A DNA stretch of 34,081 bases from Candidatus Wolframiiraptor allenii. Its GTDB lineage: Archaea; Thermoproteota; Nitrososphaeria_A; Caldarchaeales; Wolframiiraptoraceae. Under the pieces are notes generated by a model that worked only from the letters and a program-made list of their open reading frames with translations, was not told where the DNA came from and searched no databases. This document shows positions 25,935-34,081 of the stretch, piece by piece; the stretch's first letter is position 1, and every line of letters begins with the position of its first letter. Position numbers and translations under genes: made by a program. The stretch is from NCBI GenBank assembly GCA_023539495.1, contig JAKCEV010000007.1, forward strand, positions 1-34,081, read 5' to 3'.

Positions 25935-26900
25935 TTGCGGAGGGATTTGAGCATCGGCGTTGTCGGTGTCGGCTCTTGGGGTAGAAATCATGTTAGGGTG
26001 TTGAGGTCGCTCGGCGTAATCGTGGCCGCCGTATGCGATGTTAACGAGGAGCGGGCGAGGAACGTGGCGAGGGAGTATGGTGTGGGGAGATACTACACGA
26101 GCCTTGACGCTATGTTAAGCCGGGAGAGCCTTGACGCCGTGACGATCTGCACGCCCTCGGTAACCCATGCGGACTGTGCTGTTAAGGCTCTTGAGATAGG
26201 CCTCCACACCTTCGTCGAGAAGCCCCTAGCATCAAATGTCGAGGGATGCTTGAGGATAGTTGACGCGATGAGGTCGAGCGGCAGGATAGTCATGACCGGG
26301 TTCATCGAGAGGTTTAACCCGGCGGTCAGGAAGGCTATGGAGCTCCTCGAGACCGATGAGATAGGGGAGATACTGATGATCCATGGTAGGAGGATTGGCT
26401 GGTGGCCCGAGAGGATCGGGGATGTGGGGGTGGTCAAGGACACGGCGATCCACGACATAGATCTCACGAGATTCATCCTGAAGAAGGATCCAACGCAGGT
26501 TTACGCGAGAGGTGGGAGACATTTTCACAAGCTCGAGGACCATGTCCAGGCGATACTCTCGTTCGAGAACGGCTCGAAGGCGGCGTTCATAGAGGCTAAC
26601 TGGCTCACTCCGAGGAAGAAGAGGGAGATGGAGCTTACTGGGAGCGGCGGCGTCATCTCGATAAAGTTCCTAACACAAGAGGTCTCGCTCGAGAAGGCTG
26701 ACATGGTGATCGAGCCGATAGTGAAGCAGGAGGAGCCGCTCAAGCTCGAGCTCCAGCACTTCGTGGAGTGCGTGTCAAGCGGTGGTAGGCCGCTTGCTGA
26801 CGCCTTTGACGGGTTAAAGGCGGTGGCCATCGCCGAGGCAATACTCGAGTCCATCGAGACGGGACGCGTTATCGAGCTTGACCTGAAAAACATCGTGTAG
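25935..26900 (+). CDS. Gfo/Idh/MocA family oxidoreductase
   Basis: SIGVVGVGSWGRNHVRVL Rossmann motif, TPSVTHADCAVKALEIGLHTFVEKPLA. TTG start at 25935 or 25947. Confidence 0.92.
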   Translation: MRRDLSIGVVGVGSWGRNHVRVLRSLGVIVAAVCDVNEERARNVAREYGVGRYYTSLDAMLSRESLDAVTICTPSVTHADCAVKALEIGLHTFVEKPLASNVEGCLRIVDAMRSSGRIVMTGFIERFNPAVRKAMELLETDEIGEILMIHGRRIGWWPERIGDVGVVKDTAIHDIDLTRFILKKDPTQVYARGGRHFHKLEDHVQAILSFENGSKAAFIEANWLTPRKKREMELTGSGGVISIKFLTQEVSLEKADMVIEPIVKQEEPLKLELQHFVECVSSGGRPLADAFDGLKAVAIAEAILESIETGRVIELDLKNIV

Positions 26901-26915
26901 GGAGGAGGGCCTGGC

Positions 26916-27962
26916 ATGGCCTCGGAAGTCTGGACTATTAGATGGGTTGATGGTGTTGTGGAGATCCTTGATCAGAGGCTTCTGCCTCATAGGGTGAAGT
27001 ATCTCCGCCTCAGGACTGCGAGGCAGGTGGCCAGGGCCATAAGGGATATGGCGATTAGGGGTGCTCCAGCGATAGGCGTCGCCGCCGCGATGGGGATAGC
27101 GCTAACGGCATACCACTCGAGGGCGAAATCCCGTGAAAAGCTCCTAGAACAGCTTAGGAGAAGCTATGATGTTTTGAGGAGCAGCAGGCCTACGGCCGTG
27201 AACCTCTTCTGGGCCCTTGACAGGATAATGAGGCTCGCCGAGTCACTTGGCAGCGTCGAGGAAATCAGGTCAAGGCTTGTTGAGGAGGCCCTGAGGATAA
27301 TGGAGGAGGATGTTGAGGCGAATATGAGGATAGGGGAGAATGGCGCGAGGCTCATAGAGGATGGAGACCGGATACTGACCCACTGTAATGCTGGAGCCTT
27401 GGCGACGGCGGGCTATGGGACTGCCCTCGGCGTGATAAGGGCTGCACATGCACAGGGCAAGAAGATCATGGTCTATGCATGTGAGACGAGGCCAAAGCTT
27501 CAGGGGGCCAGGCTTACTACATGGGAGCTCCTGAGAGATGGGATTCCCGTCAAGCTGATAACGGATAACATGGCAGCATTCCTCATGCAGCGCGGGGAGG
27601 TGGATAAGGTGATCGTCGGGGCTGACAGGATACTCGCGAGGACCGGCCACGTAATAAACAAGATCGGGACCCTATGCCACGCGATATGCGCGAAATACCA
27701 TGGGATACCGTTCCTCGTGGCCGCACCCACCTCAACGATAGACTTCAAGAGCAGGCTCGAGGACGTGGTCATAGAGGAGAGGGATCCGAGGGAGGTTCTT
27801 TACGTGAATGGCAGGAGGATAGCGCCGGAGGGCATCGAGGCCTGGAACCCCGCCTTCGACATAACACCACCCGAGCTCGTCACATACATAATCACCGAGA
27901 AGGGCGTTTACAGGCCGGATGAGCTTAGAGGAATAGGTTCAGGAGAGTTATCAGGAGAATAG
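26916..27962 (+). CDS. mtnA: S-methyl-5-thioribose-1-phosphate isomerase-like (eIF2B/MtnA family)
   Basis: AIRDMAIRGAPAIGVAAAMGIAL, THCNAGALATAGYGTALGVIRAAHAQGKKIMVYACETRPKLQGARLT, VIVGADRI, APTSTIDF. A ribose-1,5-bisphosphate isomerase role cannot be fully excluded by eye. Confidence 0.88.
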   Translation: MASEVWTIRWVDGVVEILDQRLLPHRVKYLRLRTARQVARAIRDMAIRGAPAIGVAAAMGIALTAYHSRAKSREKLLEQLRRSYDVLRSSRPTAVNLFWALDRIMRLAESLGSVEEIRSRLVEEALRIMEEDVEANMRIGENGARLIEDGDRILTHCNAGALATAGYGTALGVIRAAHAQGKKIMVYACETRPKLQGARLTTWELLRDGIPVKLITDNMAAFLMQRGEVDKVIVGADRILARTGHVINKIGTLCHAICAKYHGIPFLVAAPTSTIDFKSRLEDVVIEERDPREVLYVNGRRIAPEGIEAWNPAFDITPPELVTYIITEKGVYRPDELRGIGSGELSGE

Positions 27963-28518
27963 TGGCGACCCCTATCGCGAGGGATTTCAGGCCTGATACT
28001 ATCATGCTGCTCCTCGCGATCCTTCCCAGGAATAGGCCTAGGGCGAATAAGAAGCCTAGGGAGAGTCCTAGAGAGATGTAGAAGGCGAGATGTGGGGTCA
28101 GCGAGCCGGAGAGAACGGCGAAGTATGGCGATAATGGGACCAGGCCTGCCATAAGCGCCGCGAGCGCGTCCACTATCGCCGAGAAGACCGCAGCCCTCTT
28201 CCTCGCCTCCGCTATAATCGAGTTGTCGAGCTTCATGAGCATGGCCTCCTCGAGCTCTCTTATCCTCCTCTCCTGCTCAGCCTTCTCAGCCATGTATGTC
28301 CCGCTCACGCCTGAGACCGCCATGGCTATTAGGGCGCCGACGCCGGCGGCGACGATATTGCCCGCGCTGGCCTCACCGAGCAGCGTCGAGCCGAGAACTA
28401 TCCCGAGAACAGTCACTATTCCATCAAACGCGTTCATGACAGCATATCTCCTAGAGAACTCACCAGCGCCCGAATACCTCGTTATCCTCGATATGGAGCC
28501 CCTTAGCAGCCTGAACAT
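27925..28518 (-). CDS. VIT1/CCC1-family-like membrane transporter
   Basis: RYAVMNAFDGIVTVLGIVLGSTLLGE...GVSGTYMAEKAEQERRIRELE, a typical VIT/CCC1 arrangement; 197 aa. Confidence 0.75.
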   Translation of the reverse strand: MFRLLRGSISRITRYSGAGEFSRRYAVMNAFDGIVTVLGIVLGSTLLGEASAGNIVAAGVGALIAMAVSGVSGTYMAEKAEQERRIRELEEAMLMKLDNSIIAEARKRAAVFSAIVDALAALMAGLVPLSPYFAVLSGSLTPHLAFYISLGLSLGFLFALGLFLGRIARSSMIVSGLKSLAIGVATILLITLLNLFL

Positions 28519-28535
28519 CTCAAGCTCACCCCTCC

Positions 28536-28796
28536 CTACTCGAAGACCACCTCATCCACGCTATGGATCGCGCCGCCCAACTCCCTCACCCGCTCCCTCA
28601 GCGCCTCGAAGTCTATATCCCTCCCCTCAACAGTGATCTTCACGGTATCCGTCTCAGCATCAACCTCCATGACCACCGCCGAGACCTTCTTCACGCCCTC
28701 AACCTCGGAAAGCGATCTACAGAACTCGATTAGATCTGGAACATGGGGCTTTAACACATCGAGGACAAGCCTAGACAATGAGGGGCGTTTAGACAC
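28536..28796 (-). CDS. DUF211-like protein
   Basis: LVLDVLKPHVPDLIEFCRSLSEVEGVKKVSAVVMEVDAETDTVKITVEGRDIDFEALRERVRELGGAIHSVDEV. Confidence 0.8.
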   Translation of the reverse strand: MSKRPSLSRLVLDVLKPHVPDLIEFCRSLSEVEGVKKVSAVVMEVDAETDTVKITVEGRDIDFEALRERVRELGGAIHSVDEVVFE

Positions 28797-29068
28797 CCTC
28801 TATTCACCCGACCTAGATATCGCCTATGAAACCGGGTTAAAAAGATTAGGTCCTATGCTTAAAACGGCGGCGAGCAAAAGAGCCTGAAACCTTTAATCCC
28901 GCTCGTGGGAGAATCAAATTACGGGGCAGGTGCGGCGATCCATTCCTCTCTTGGCAATTCCCTAATTATTAGTACACAACCTTCCCCAAAACAATCTGTT
29001 TACCAAGATTCTCTCCTTCCCCGCTCCCGATGCCCGTCCACCTCCTGATGATGATCATATGAGAAGTC

Positions 29069-30505
29069 TCATGTTACTGGTATTAGGTCTGGTATTGGTG
29101 ATGTTTTGCCTGGTTTTAGCTGTATTGCGTATAGTGGTGTTCTGGGTTTTATTCCGTAGAGTAGGAGGCACCCATGTTCTCGTGTTATCTTTAGGTGCAT
29201 GTCTGATATTGGGGCGAGCCTCTCAACAATCCACGGCATAATTGGTTTAACGAGCCAAAACATTAAAGAATGATATTCTCTTATTATATCCTGAGCTATG
29301 GCTAGCTGTTTTAATCCCTCCTCACCAGCTGTCCGAACGATTCTATCAACCCCTATATTCGCGATTACCGGGTTACCTGTTTTCTCGACAATTTCTATAC
29401 CAAATTCTATGATCTGCCTACTTGTATCCTCAACGTTCCTAAGATCAACTTCTATTATGTTTCTCTCTTTCTTAATTAGCGCACCCTTCTCATAAAATAT
29501 GTGAAAACGTTCTAGAAATAGTTGCTCGCTTATACCATAGTAGCTGTTCATTTCCTTCACTAGGTCCGGGCTGATCCCTCCGCTTGGAATTGTTAAATCA
29601 TGTCTTCCCTTGAGGACGAAGCTTGCTATCGCAGGAGCAATTATCACGTTATATTCCCAGGGGGTAAGCCTAGGGTCGATTTCGAAGAGAACCGTTGATC
29701 CACGTGGATATCCCCCTATCTCGCGGTCTAGGTCCGGTATCCCGGTCGTGTAGGCTCCGGGCGGATCAGGCGGCAGCCAGGTCTCGGGAGCCGCCTGCCA
29801 TGCAGGCTTCTCGAGCCTAGGAATCTTCACCGGGGATATCACTGTGAGGCCTTCATGGATTGTGCAGACCAGCCGTGGGAATATTATGTCTGCTCCTCTT
29901 AGTTTCAGGATCTCTAGGCGGCGTAGCGGCCTTCCCTCGAAATATCCTCTCTCAAGATGTATTACTGCGTCTGCGACGTATTCCTCGAAGTCGAGTGGCC
30001 CTGTTAATGGGTCACCTTCTTTGATGAGTATCGTGGTGCATTTGAGGTTCTCGACTATCTTTGAGAGGAGTGTTTGTAGGAGTATTCGTGTCTCGAGGGG
30101 GTCCTTGAATTGTTGTTTTAATGCTGTTATGGAGTCTATTATGAGCCTCTTGGCGCCCATCTTCTCAATTTGTTCGAGGATCATGTCTATGGCCGTCGCG
30201 GCCCCAGCCTCCATCGTGACCGGCATCCAGATGTGTTTGAATAATCCCTTCTCCTCGAGCTTTTCAAAGTCCATTCCAAGCCTCTTGGCGAGCTGGAGGA
30301 ATCTTTCTCTGCTCTCGTAGACTGAAATGTATATGCCCGGCTCGCCAGCCTCCAATGCTCCGCGATAGATGAATGTCATCCCCATTATCGTCTTGCCCGA
30401 CCCGGGCTTACCCGAGACCAGTATGAGCCCGCCTCTAGGAAATCCTGGAATAGCATCGTCAAGACCCGGTATACATGTTTTGATGAAGATCTCGTTATCC
30501 TTCAT
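29069..30505 (-). CDS. KaiC-like RecA-superfamily ATPase, two tandem domains (second degenerate)
   Basis: Domain 1: GLILVSGKPGSGKTIMGMTFIYRG...RLIIDSITALK. Domain 2 begins TTGIPDLDREIGGYPRGSTVLFEIDPRLTPWEY and lacks a Walker A motif. Confidence 0.87.
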   Translation of the reverse strand: MKDNEIFIKTCIPGLDDAIPGFPRGGLILVSGKPGSGKTIMGMTFIYRGALEAGEPGIYISVYESRERFLQLAKRLGMDFEKLEEKGLFKHIWMPVTMEAGAATAIDMILEQIEKMGAKRLIIDSITALKQQFKDPLETRILLQTLLSKIVENLKCTTILIKEGDPLTGPLDFEEYVADAVIHLERGYFEGRPLRRLEILKLRGADIIFPRLVCTIHEGLTVISPVKIPRLEKPAWQAAPETWLPPDPPGAYTTGIPDLDREIGGYPRGSTVLFEIDPRLTPWEYNVIIAPAIASFVLKGRHDLTIPSGGISPDLVKEMNSYYGISEQLFLERFHIFYEKGALIKKERNIIEVDLRNVEDTSRQIIEFGIEIVEKTGNPVIANIGVDRIVRTAGEEGLKQLAIAQDIIREYHSLMFWLVKPIMPWIVERLAPISDMHLKITREHGCLLLYGIKPRTPLYAIQLKPGKTSPIPDLIPVT

Positions 30506-30512
30506 GTGTTGA

Positions 30513-30869
30513 TCACCTTCGATAGGGTGGCTTGATAGCCCTCCTCATCCTCTCCGCGGCCTCCTCACCACCCTTCTCCAAGAGTTCTATAAACTTGTCG
30601 GGGTCTAGGCCCTCCATGTAGCCGTTTTCATTCAGCCATCGGGCGACAAGCCTCATAAGCATCTCGGCGCCACTTCCAAGAAGCTCCCTCAAAACCTTAT
30701 AAAACCTGCCAGGATCCTCGTAAAAGACCTCATACATGTCCCTGCCGAGCCTTCTCTCAACATGAAACCTAAGAGCCATAACGCTAGTAGGGCCTAGGAG
30801 GGACTCAAAGGCCCTAGAAATGAAAAGTTTAAATACTTCCCCCCCAAGGCCCTTCCCACCAGCTTGCAT
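30513..30869 (-). CDS. Small protein co-directional with the KaiC-like ATPase (possibly NitrOD5-like)
   Basis: 118 aa, SLLGPTSVMALRFHVERRLGRDMYEVFYEDPGRFYKVLRELLGSGAEMLMRLVARWL. Family guess is tentative. Confidence 0.6.
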   Translation of the reverse strand: MQAGGKGLGGEVFKLFISRAFESLLGPTSVMALRFHVERRLGRDMYEVFYEDPGRFYKVLRELLGSGAEMLMRLVARWLNENGYMEGLDPDKFIELLEKGGEEAAERMRRAIKPPYRR

Positions 30870-31038
30870 ACCTCCTCAAAAATATATTGATGTCTGATTT
30901 AAATTAGTTTTCATGAAGAGCTGTGACAGAGCGGGTGCATTATGTACGTGCAGCGTTATTCGGCCACACCGTTAATCATCTCTAAAACGTGAACATTTCT
31001 CTTGGATTGGGAATAATCTCCCAGCTCCACAGTTATCC

Positions 31039-31389
31039 CTATAAACCCCGTAAAGCCTTCCTCGCAACTATCTCCTTCCCGCCGCTCAGCCTCTTATACA
31101 CATACCTGTAGCCATCTACATCCATTATGCCCTTCCTTCTCAGCTCCTCAATGAAGCTCTCCGGCAACTCGTCGGCAAAACACCACTCGCCCTCACCGCT
31201 TGGATAACTCCTCCACTTAACTTCCGATAATGTCACTGGGATCTCCTCCTTGGATTGCTCCGCGCTAGGTCTTCTCACCTTGTCCTCCATGATCTCCTTA
31301 AGGCCTTTCAGGAGCTTGAGCTCCTCCTCAAGCATCCTGATCCTTGAGTCGAGGTACTCGATCAGCTGCTTAAGCTTCTCCTCGCTCAT
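31039..31389 (-). CDS. Small coiled-coil protein, translationally coupled to the helicase
   Basis: EEKLKQLIEYLDSRIRMLEEELKLLKGLKEIMEDK coiled coil. ATGA overlap with the helicase stop at 31386-31389. Confidence 0.65.
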   Translation of the reverse strand: MSEEKLKQLIEYLDSRIRMLEEELKLLKGLKEIMEDKVRRPSAEQSKEEIPVTLSEVKWRSYPSGEGEWCFADELPESFIEELRRKGIMDVDGYRYVYKRLSGGKEIVARKALRGL

Positions 31390-33980
31390 CCTACCTCCTC
31401 CAGGATGTCATATACTCTCAGGTGCATCTTCCCATCAATCTTGACTAGCGATCCTAGGACCTTGAGCTCCTTGCCCTTCTTCCAGACGCTCCTCGACGCC
31501 GGCGGGGCGTCATAGAAGTCCATTGGGACGGAAGCCCTGAACCTATCGTTCACCACTACCACCGCGGCCCCGGGGTACATTTCCTCGACATAGACCCTAT
31601 ACACCTTCGCATCCCCGCTATACAATCCCATCCTCTTCTTCTCCAGTATCCTCCTGCCGGCGGGATACAGCCTCTCATCCTCCTCGAGGATTGCCCCGGA
31701 CTTGACGAGCCTCCTGATTGCGCTCCTGACCGTCGCAGGGTCGAACCCCTCATACTCCAAATCCTCTACTAGTAGTGGTATCGAGACCCCCCTCTCGCCG
31801 GCCTTGAGGACGCGCCTGTAGACATTCTTCGCCACGCCCTTTATGATCGTCTGGAACCCCCTATACATTAGCCTCTCCTCATCCGGCTCAACGATCGATA
31901 TCTCCTCCATCGAGGGCCTAGCTTCCCCAACCTCCCTGATGGGCTCAATGGCAGCCGGCTCGACAGGCTCCTCCCTAACCGGCTCCGCGCCCTTAGCCTT
32001 CTCCTCAAACATCTTAACGTGGGGCTCGGCAGGGATCTTTAGGGCCTCCGCCTTCACGGGCTCAGCCTCCTCCTTCATGACCTCCATTATTGTGGCCTGT
32101 TCAAGCCTCCTCGCCATGAGCTCCTCGAGCTCCCTGTCCGCCTCCTCCATGTATCCCGCCTCCATGGGCCTTGGCTCGGGCCATATCCTGTGCTTCGCCT
32201 CGCCGAGCGACTTGTTCAGCCTATCCATTATGGCCCTCATCTTCCTCAATCTTGCGGTGGCGCCCATCAGGTATGCCATGTCGAGGGTCTTATCCGCCAC
32301 GAGTATCACGCATCTCCCGACCTTAACCCTCCCAGTCCTACCCCTCCTCTGGATGAACCTTATCTCGCTGGGAACAGGCTCATAGAACACGACGAGCTCA
32401 ACCTCTGGAATATCAAGACCCTCCTCACCTATGCTCGTCGAGACCAATATGCTGAGATCGCCCCTCCTGAACCTCTCGAGGATCTCAAGCTGCTGTTTCT
32501 GCGACAATGCCGGGGCCTTGTCAAGAGCCCTCCTACCCCTCCTGCCCTGCCCGACGAATATCTCGGCCCTCAACCCCTCGGCCTTCAGGACGTCGACTAT
32601 GTGCTGGGCGCTATCCCTATACTGCGTGAAGACTATTATCCTGCTGCCGGGCGCCCTTCGAAGCTGATCTTTAACGACCTCTATTAGGACTGGTATCTTT
32701 GGATGCTCCTCCAGCCTCTCCCTCCTCATCCTCTCGACAAGCTCCCTCCACCTCGGATCCCTTGCCAGCCTCCTATGGCTCTGCCTCCCCCTCTCCTCCA
32801 TAACCTTCTCCAAGAAGTTCCTGAAGGCATACTGGCCCTGGCTTAGCAACAGGTCTATGGCATGATAGATTATCAATGCCATGCTCTGGTGCACCAGTAA
32901 ACCCCACATTCTCCCTCTCTCCTCATCGAGCATATTCACCCCTATCTCATACCTCAGCATGTCTCCTACCTCTAGGAGATCCCTCCTGAAGACGTGCTCT
33001 GGATCCTTCTTTATCAGGCCGGCCATCATCAGCTTGGCCAGCTGCTCGTTTAACATCTCCCTCAGGATCTTGACATATTCGCCGTAGCTCTGGGGCGGAT
33101 CAACGACCTTATACTCGGTCTCAACCCCGTGGACATATGGTTTGACGTCTGGATCCATCTCGCTCCGATACTCTATATGCTCTATGTAGAGCTTCTCGAG
33201 TATCTCCCTAACCTTCTTCTCCTGGCCTCCGGGCGATGCCGTCAGGGCGAGTATGACCGGGCATGGGCTCTGCGACATATACGCCTCCGCGACCCTCGTG
33301 TATGCATACTCCTTCCTAGCCCTATGGGCCTCATCGAATATCAGTAGGCTGAAGTCCCTCAAGCTCAGGCCGAGCTCAAGATCATTCCTAACAACCTCGG
33401 GCGTCGCGAAGTAGATCTTGATGCTTGGATCCCTCCACCAGTATAGCCTGTATTCCGGCTCAAGCTGGCCTGTCAATATCTTTGCCTCGGATGGCTTGAC
33501 CCTCAACAGCTCCAAGATCCGCTGATAATGCTGGTGGACCAGGGGCCTCGTCGGGGCCATCATCAATATCTTCATCCACGGGTAGTTGAGGAGATAGTAT
33601 GCGGCCACGTATGCGGCTATAACCGTCTTGCCTAGGGCCGTCGGCAGGACTACAAGCGTGTTCCTGCCAAGGGCCGACTCCGCTATCCTAACCTGATACT
33701 CCCTAACCTGCACCCTATCCCATCTTATCATGGGGTTTCCAAGTATCGGTGATGAGGCGGCTAATGCCCCCTGCTCCCCATGAGATGTTGCATTATCCAC
33801 GCCTTCCCGCGCGATGAGTTGCTTGGCCCTCAAGAGCTCCTTCACGAGCCTGATATGCTTACATTCCTGCCTCCTGTAGGTATAATGTGGGCAGGTGCAC
33901 GTGTAGTAATCGTCAGAGATTCTCCTGACTAGGTATGTTACGCCCGGCCTGCTCTCACTGGGGATGGCCCAAGTATCCAA
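31386..33980 (-). CDS. Hef/FANCM-like SF2 helicase with N-terminal SWIM zinc finger and C-terminal winged-helix-like region
   Basis: SWIM motif CTCPHYTYRRQECKH, motif I LVVLPTALGKTVIAA, motif II LLIFDEAHRARKEYAY, TASPGG, SIGEEGLDIPEVELVVFYEPVPSEIRFIQRRGRTGR. TTG start. Confidence 0.88.
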   Translation of the reverse strand: MDTWAIPSESRPGVTYLVRRISDDYYTCTCPHYTYRRQECKHIRLVKELLRAKQLIAREGVDNATSHGEQGALAASSPILGNPMIRWDRVQVREYQVRIAESALGRNTLVVLPTALGKTVIAAYVAAYYLLNYPWMKILMMAPTRPLVHQHYQRILELLRVKPSEAKILTGQLEPEYRLYWWRDPSIKIYFATPEVVRNDLELGLSLRDFSLLIFDEAHRARKEYAYTRVAEAYMSQSPCPVILALTASPGGQEKKVREILEKLYIEHIEYRSEMDPDVKPYVHGVETEYKVVDPPQSYGEYVKILREMLNEQLAKLMMAGLIKKDPEHVFRRDLLEVGDMLRYEIGVNMLDEERGRMWGLLVHQSMALIIYHAIDLLLSQGQYAFRNFLEKVMEERGRQSHRRLARDPRWRELVERMRRERLEEHPKIPVLIEVVKDQLRRAPGSRIIVFTQYRDSAQHIVDVLKAEGLRAEIFVGQGRRGRRALDKAPALSQKQQLEILERFRRGDLSILVSTSIGEEGLDIPEVELVVFYEPVPSEIRFIQRRGRTGRVKVGRCVILVADKTLDMAYLMGATARLRKMRAIMDRLNKSLGEAKHRIWPEPRPMEAGYMEEADRELEELMARRLEQATIMEVMKEEAEPVKAEALKIPAEPHVKMFEEKAKGAEPVREEPVEPAAIEPIREVGEARPSMEEISIVEPDEERLMYRGFQTIIKGVAKNVYRRVLKAGERGVSIPLLVEDLEYEGFDPATVRSAIRRLVKSGAILEEDERLYPAGRRILEKKRMGLYSGDAKVYRVYVEEMYPGAAVVVVNDRFRASVPMDFYDAPPASRSVWKKGKELKVLGSLVKIDGKMHLRVYDILEEVG

Positions 33981-33990
33981 GCCCGGTCAC

Positions 33991-34081
33991 CTATATCTCG
34001 AAGACCTCCTCCCCTCCCGCACCCATCCTCCTCCTAGCGGCCATACTTCTCGGGTTCACCTCATCTATCCTGCTCATCAGG
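33991..34081 (-). CDS. C-terminal end of a CDS truncated by the window edge
   Basis: Minus-strand reading LMSRIDEVNPRSMAARRMGAGGEEVFEI* with the TAG stop at 33991-33993. Confidence 0.4.
   Translation of the reverse strand, partial: LMSRIDEVNPRSMAARRRMGAGGEEVFEI

Noticed and set aside
29059-29241. + strand hydrophobic ORF (MRSLMLLVLGLVLVMFCLVL...)
   Set aside because: Antisense to the C-terminus of the KaiC-like gene; the hydrophobicity is probably an artifact of complementary codons.
1-34081. CRISPR arrays, rRNA or tRNA genes
   Set aside because: No regularly spaced direct repeats or cloverleaf/T-loop patterns found by eye; a tRNAscan/CRISPR finder run would be needed to be certain.

Overview
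Archaeal chromosomal segment, probably from a thermophilic TACK-type lineage (inferred from gene content only). It is densely coding, with protein genes on both strands and no convincing tRNA, rRNA or CRISPR array. The most distinctive part is a filament/secretion locus at about 0.7-8.9 kb. It holds two paralogous tandem pairs of Roadblock/LC7-like proteins, each a membrane-anchored copy followed by a soluble copy. It also holds an MglA-like (COG2229-like) small GTPase with a noncanonical G3 motif, a type II/IV secretion (TadA/GspE-like) ATPase interrupted by a 482-aa LAGLIDADG-type intein and carrying a possible winged-helix tail, a TadC/FlaJ-like membrane protein and a class III signal-peptide pilin. 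An accessory island at about 8.9-12.5 kb follows, with two HEPN/MNT toxin-antitoxin-like pairs flanking a decayed TnpB element that keeps a structured 3' tail. The remainder contains a KH-domain RNA-processing protein, two tail-to-tail SF2 helicases (one with an atypical motif II, one Lhr-like), a UPF0282 metallo-beta-lactamase protein, a GT4-type GlcNAc-1-P transferase, a membrane-bound winged-HTH regulator next to a secreted coiled-coil protein, a Gfo/Idh/MocA oxidoreductase, an MtnA-like isomerase, VIT1/CCC1-like and DUF211-like proteins, a KaiC-like ATPase with a degenerate second domain, and a SWIM-Hef-like helicase. All assignments come from reading motifs in the translations; no database search was run.
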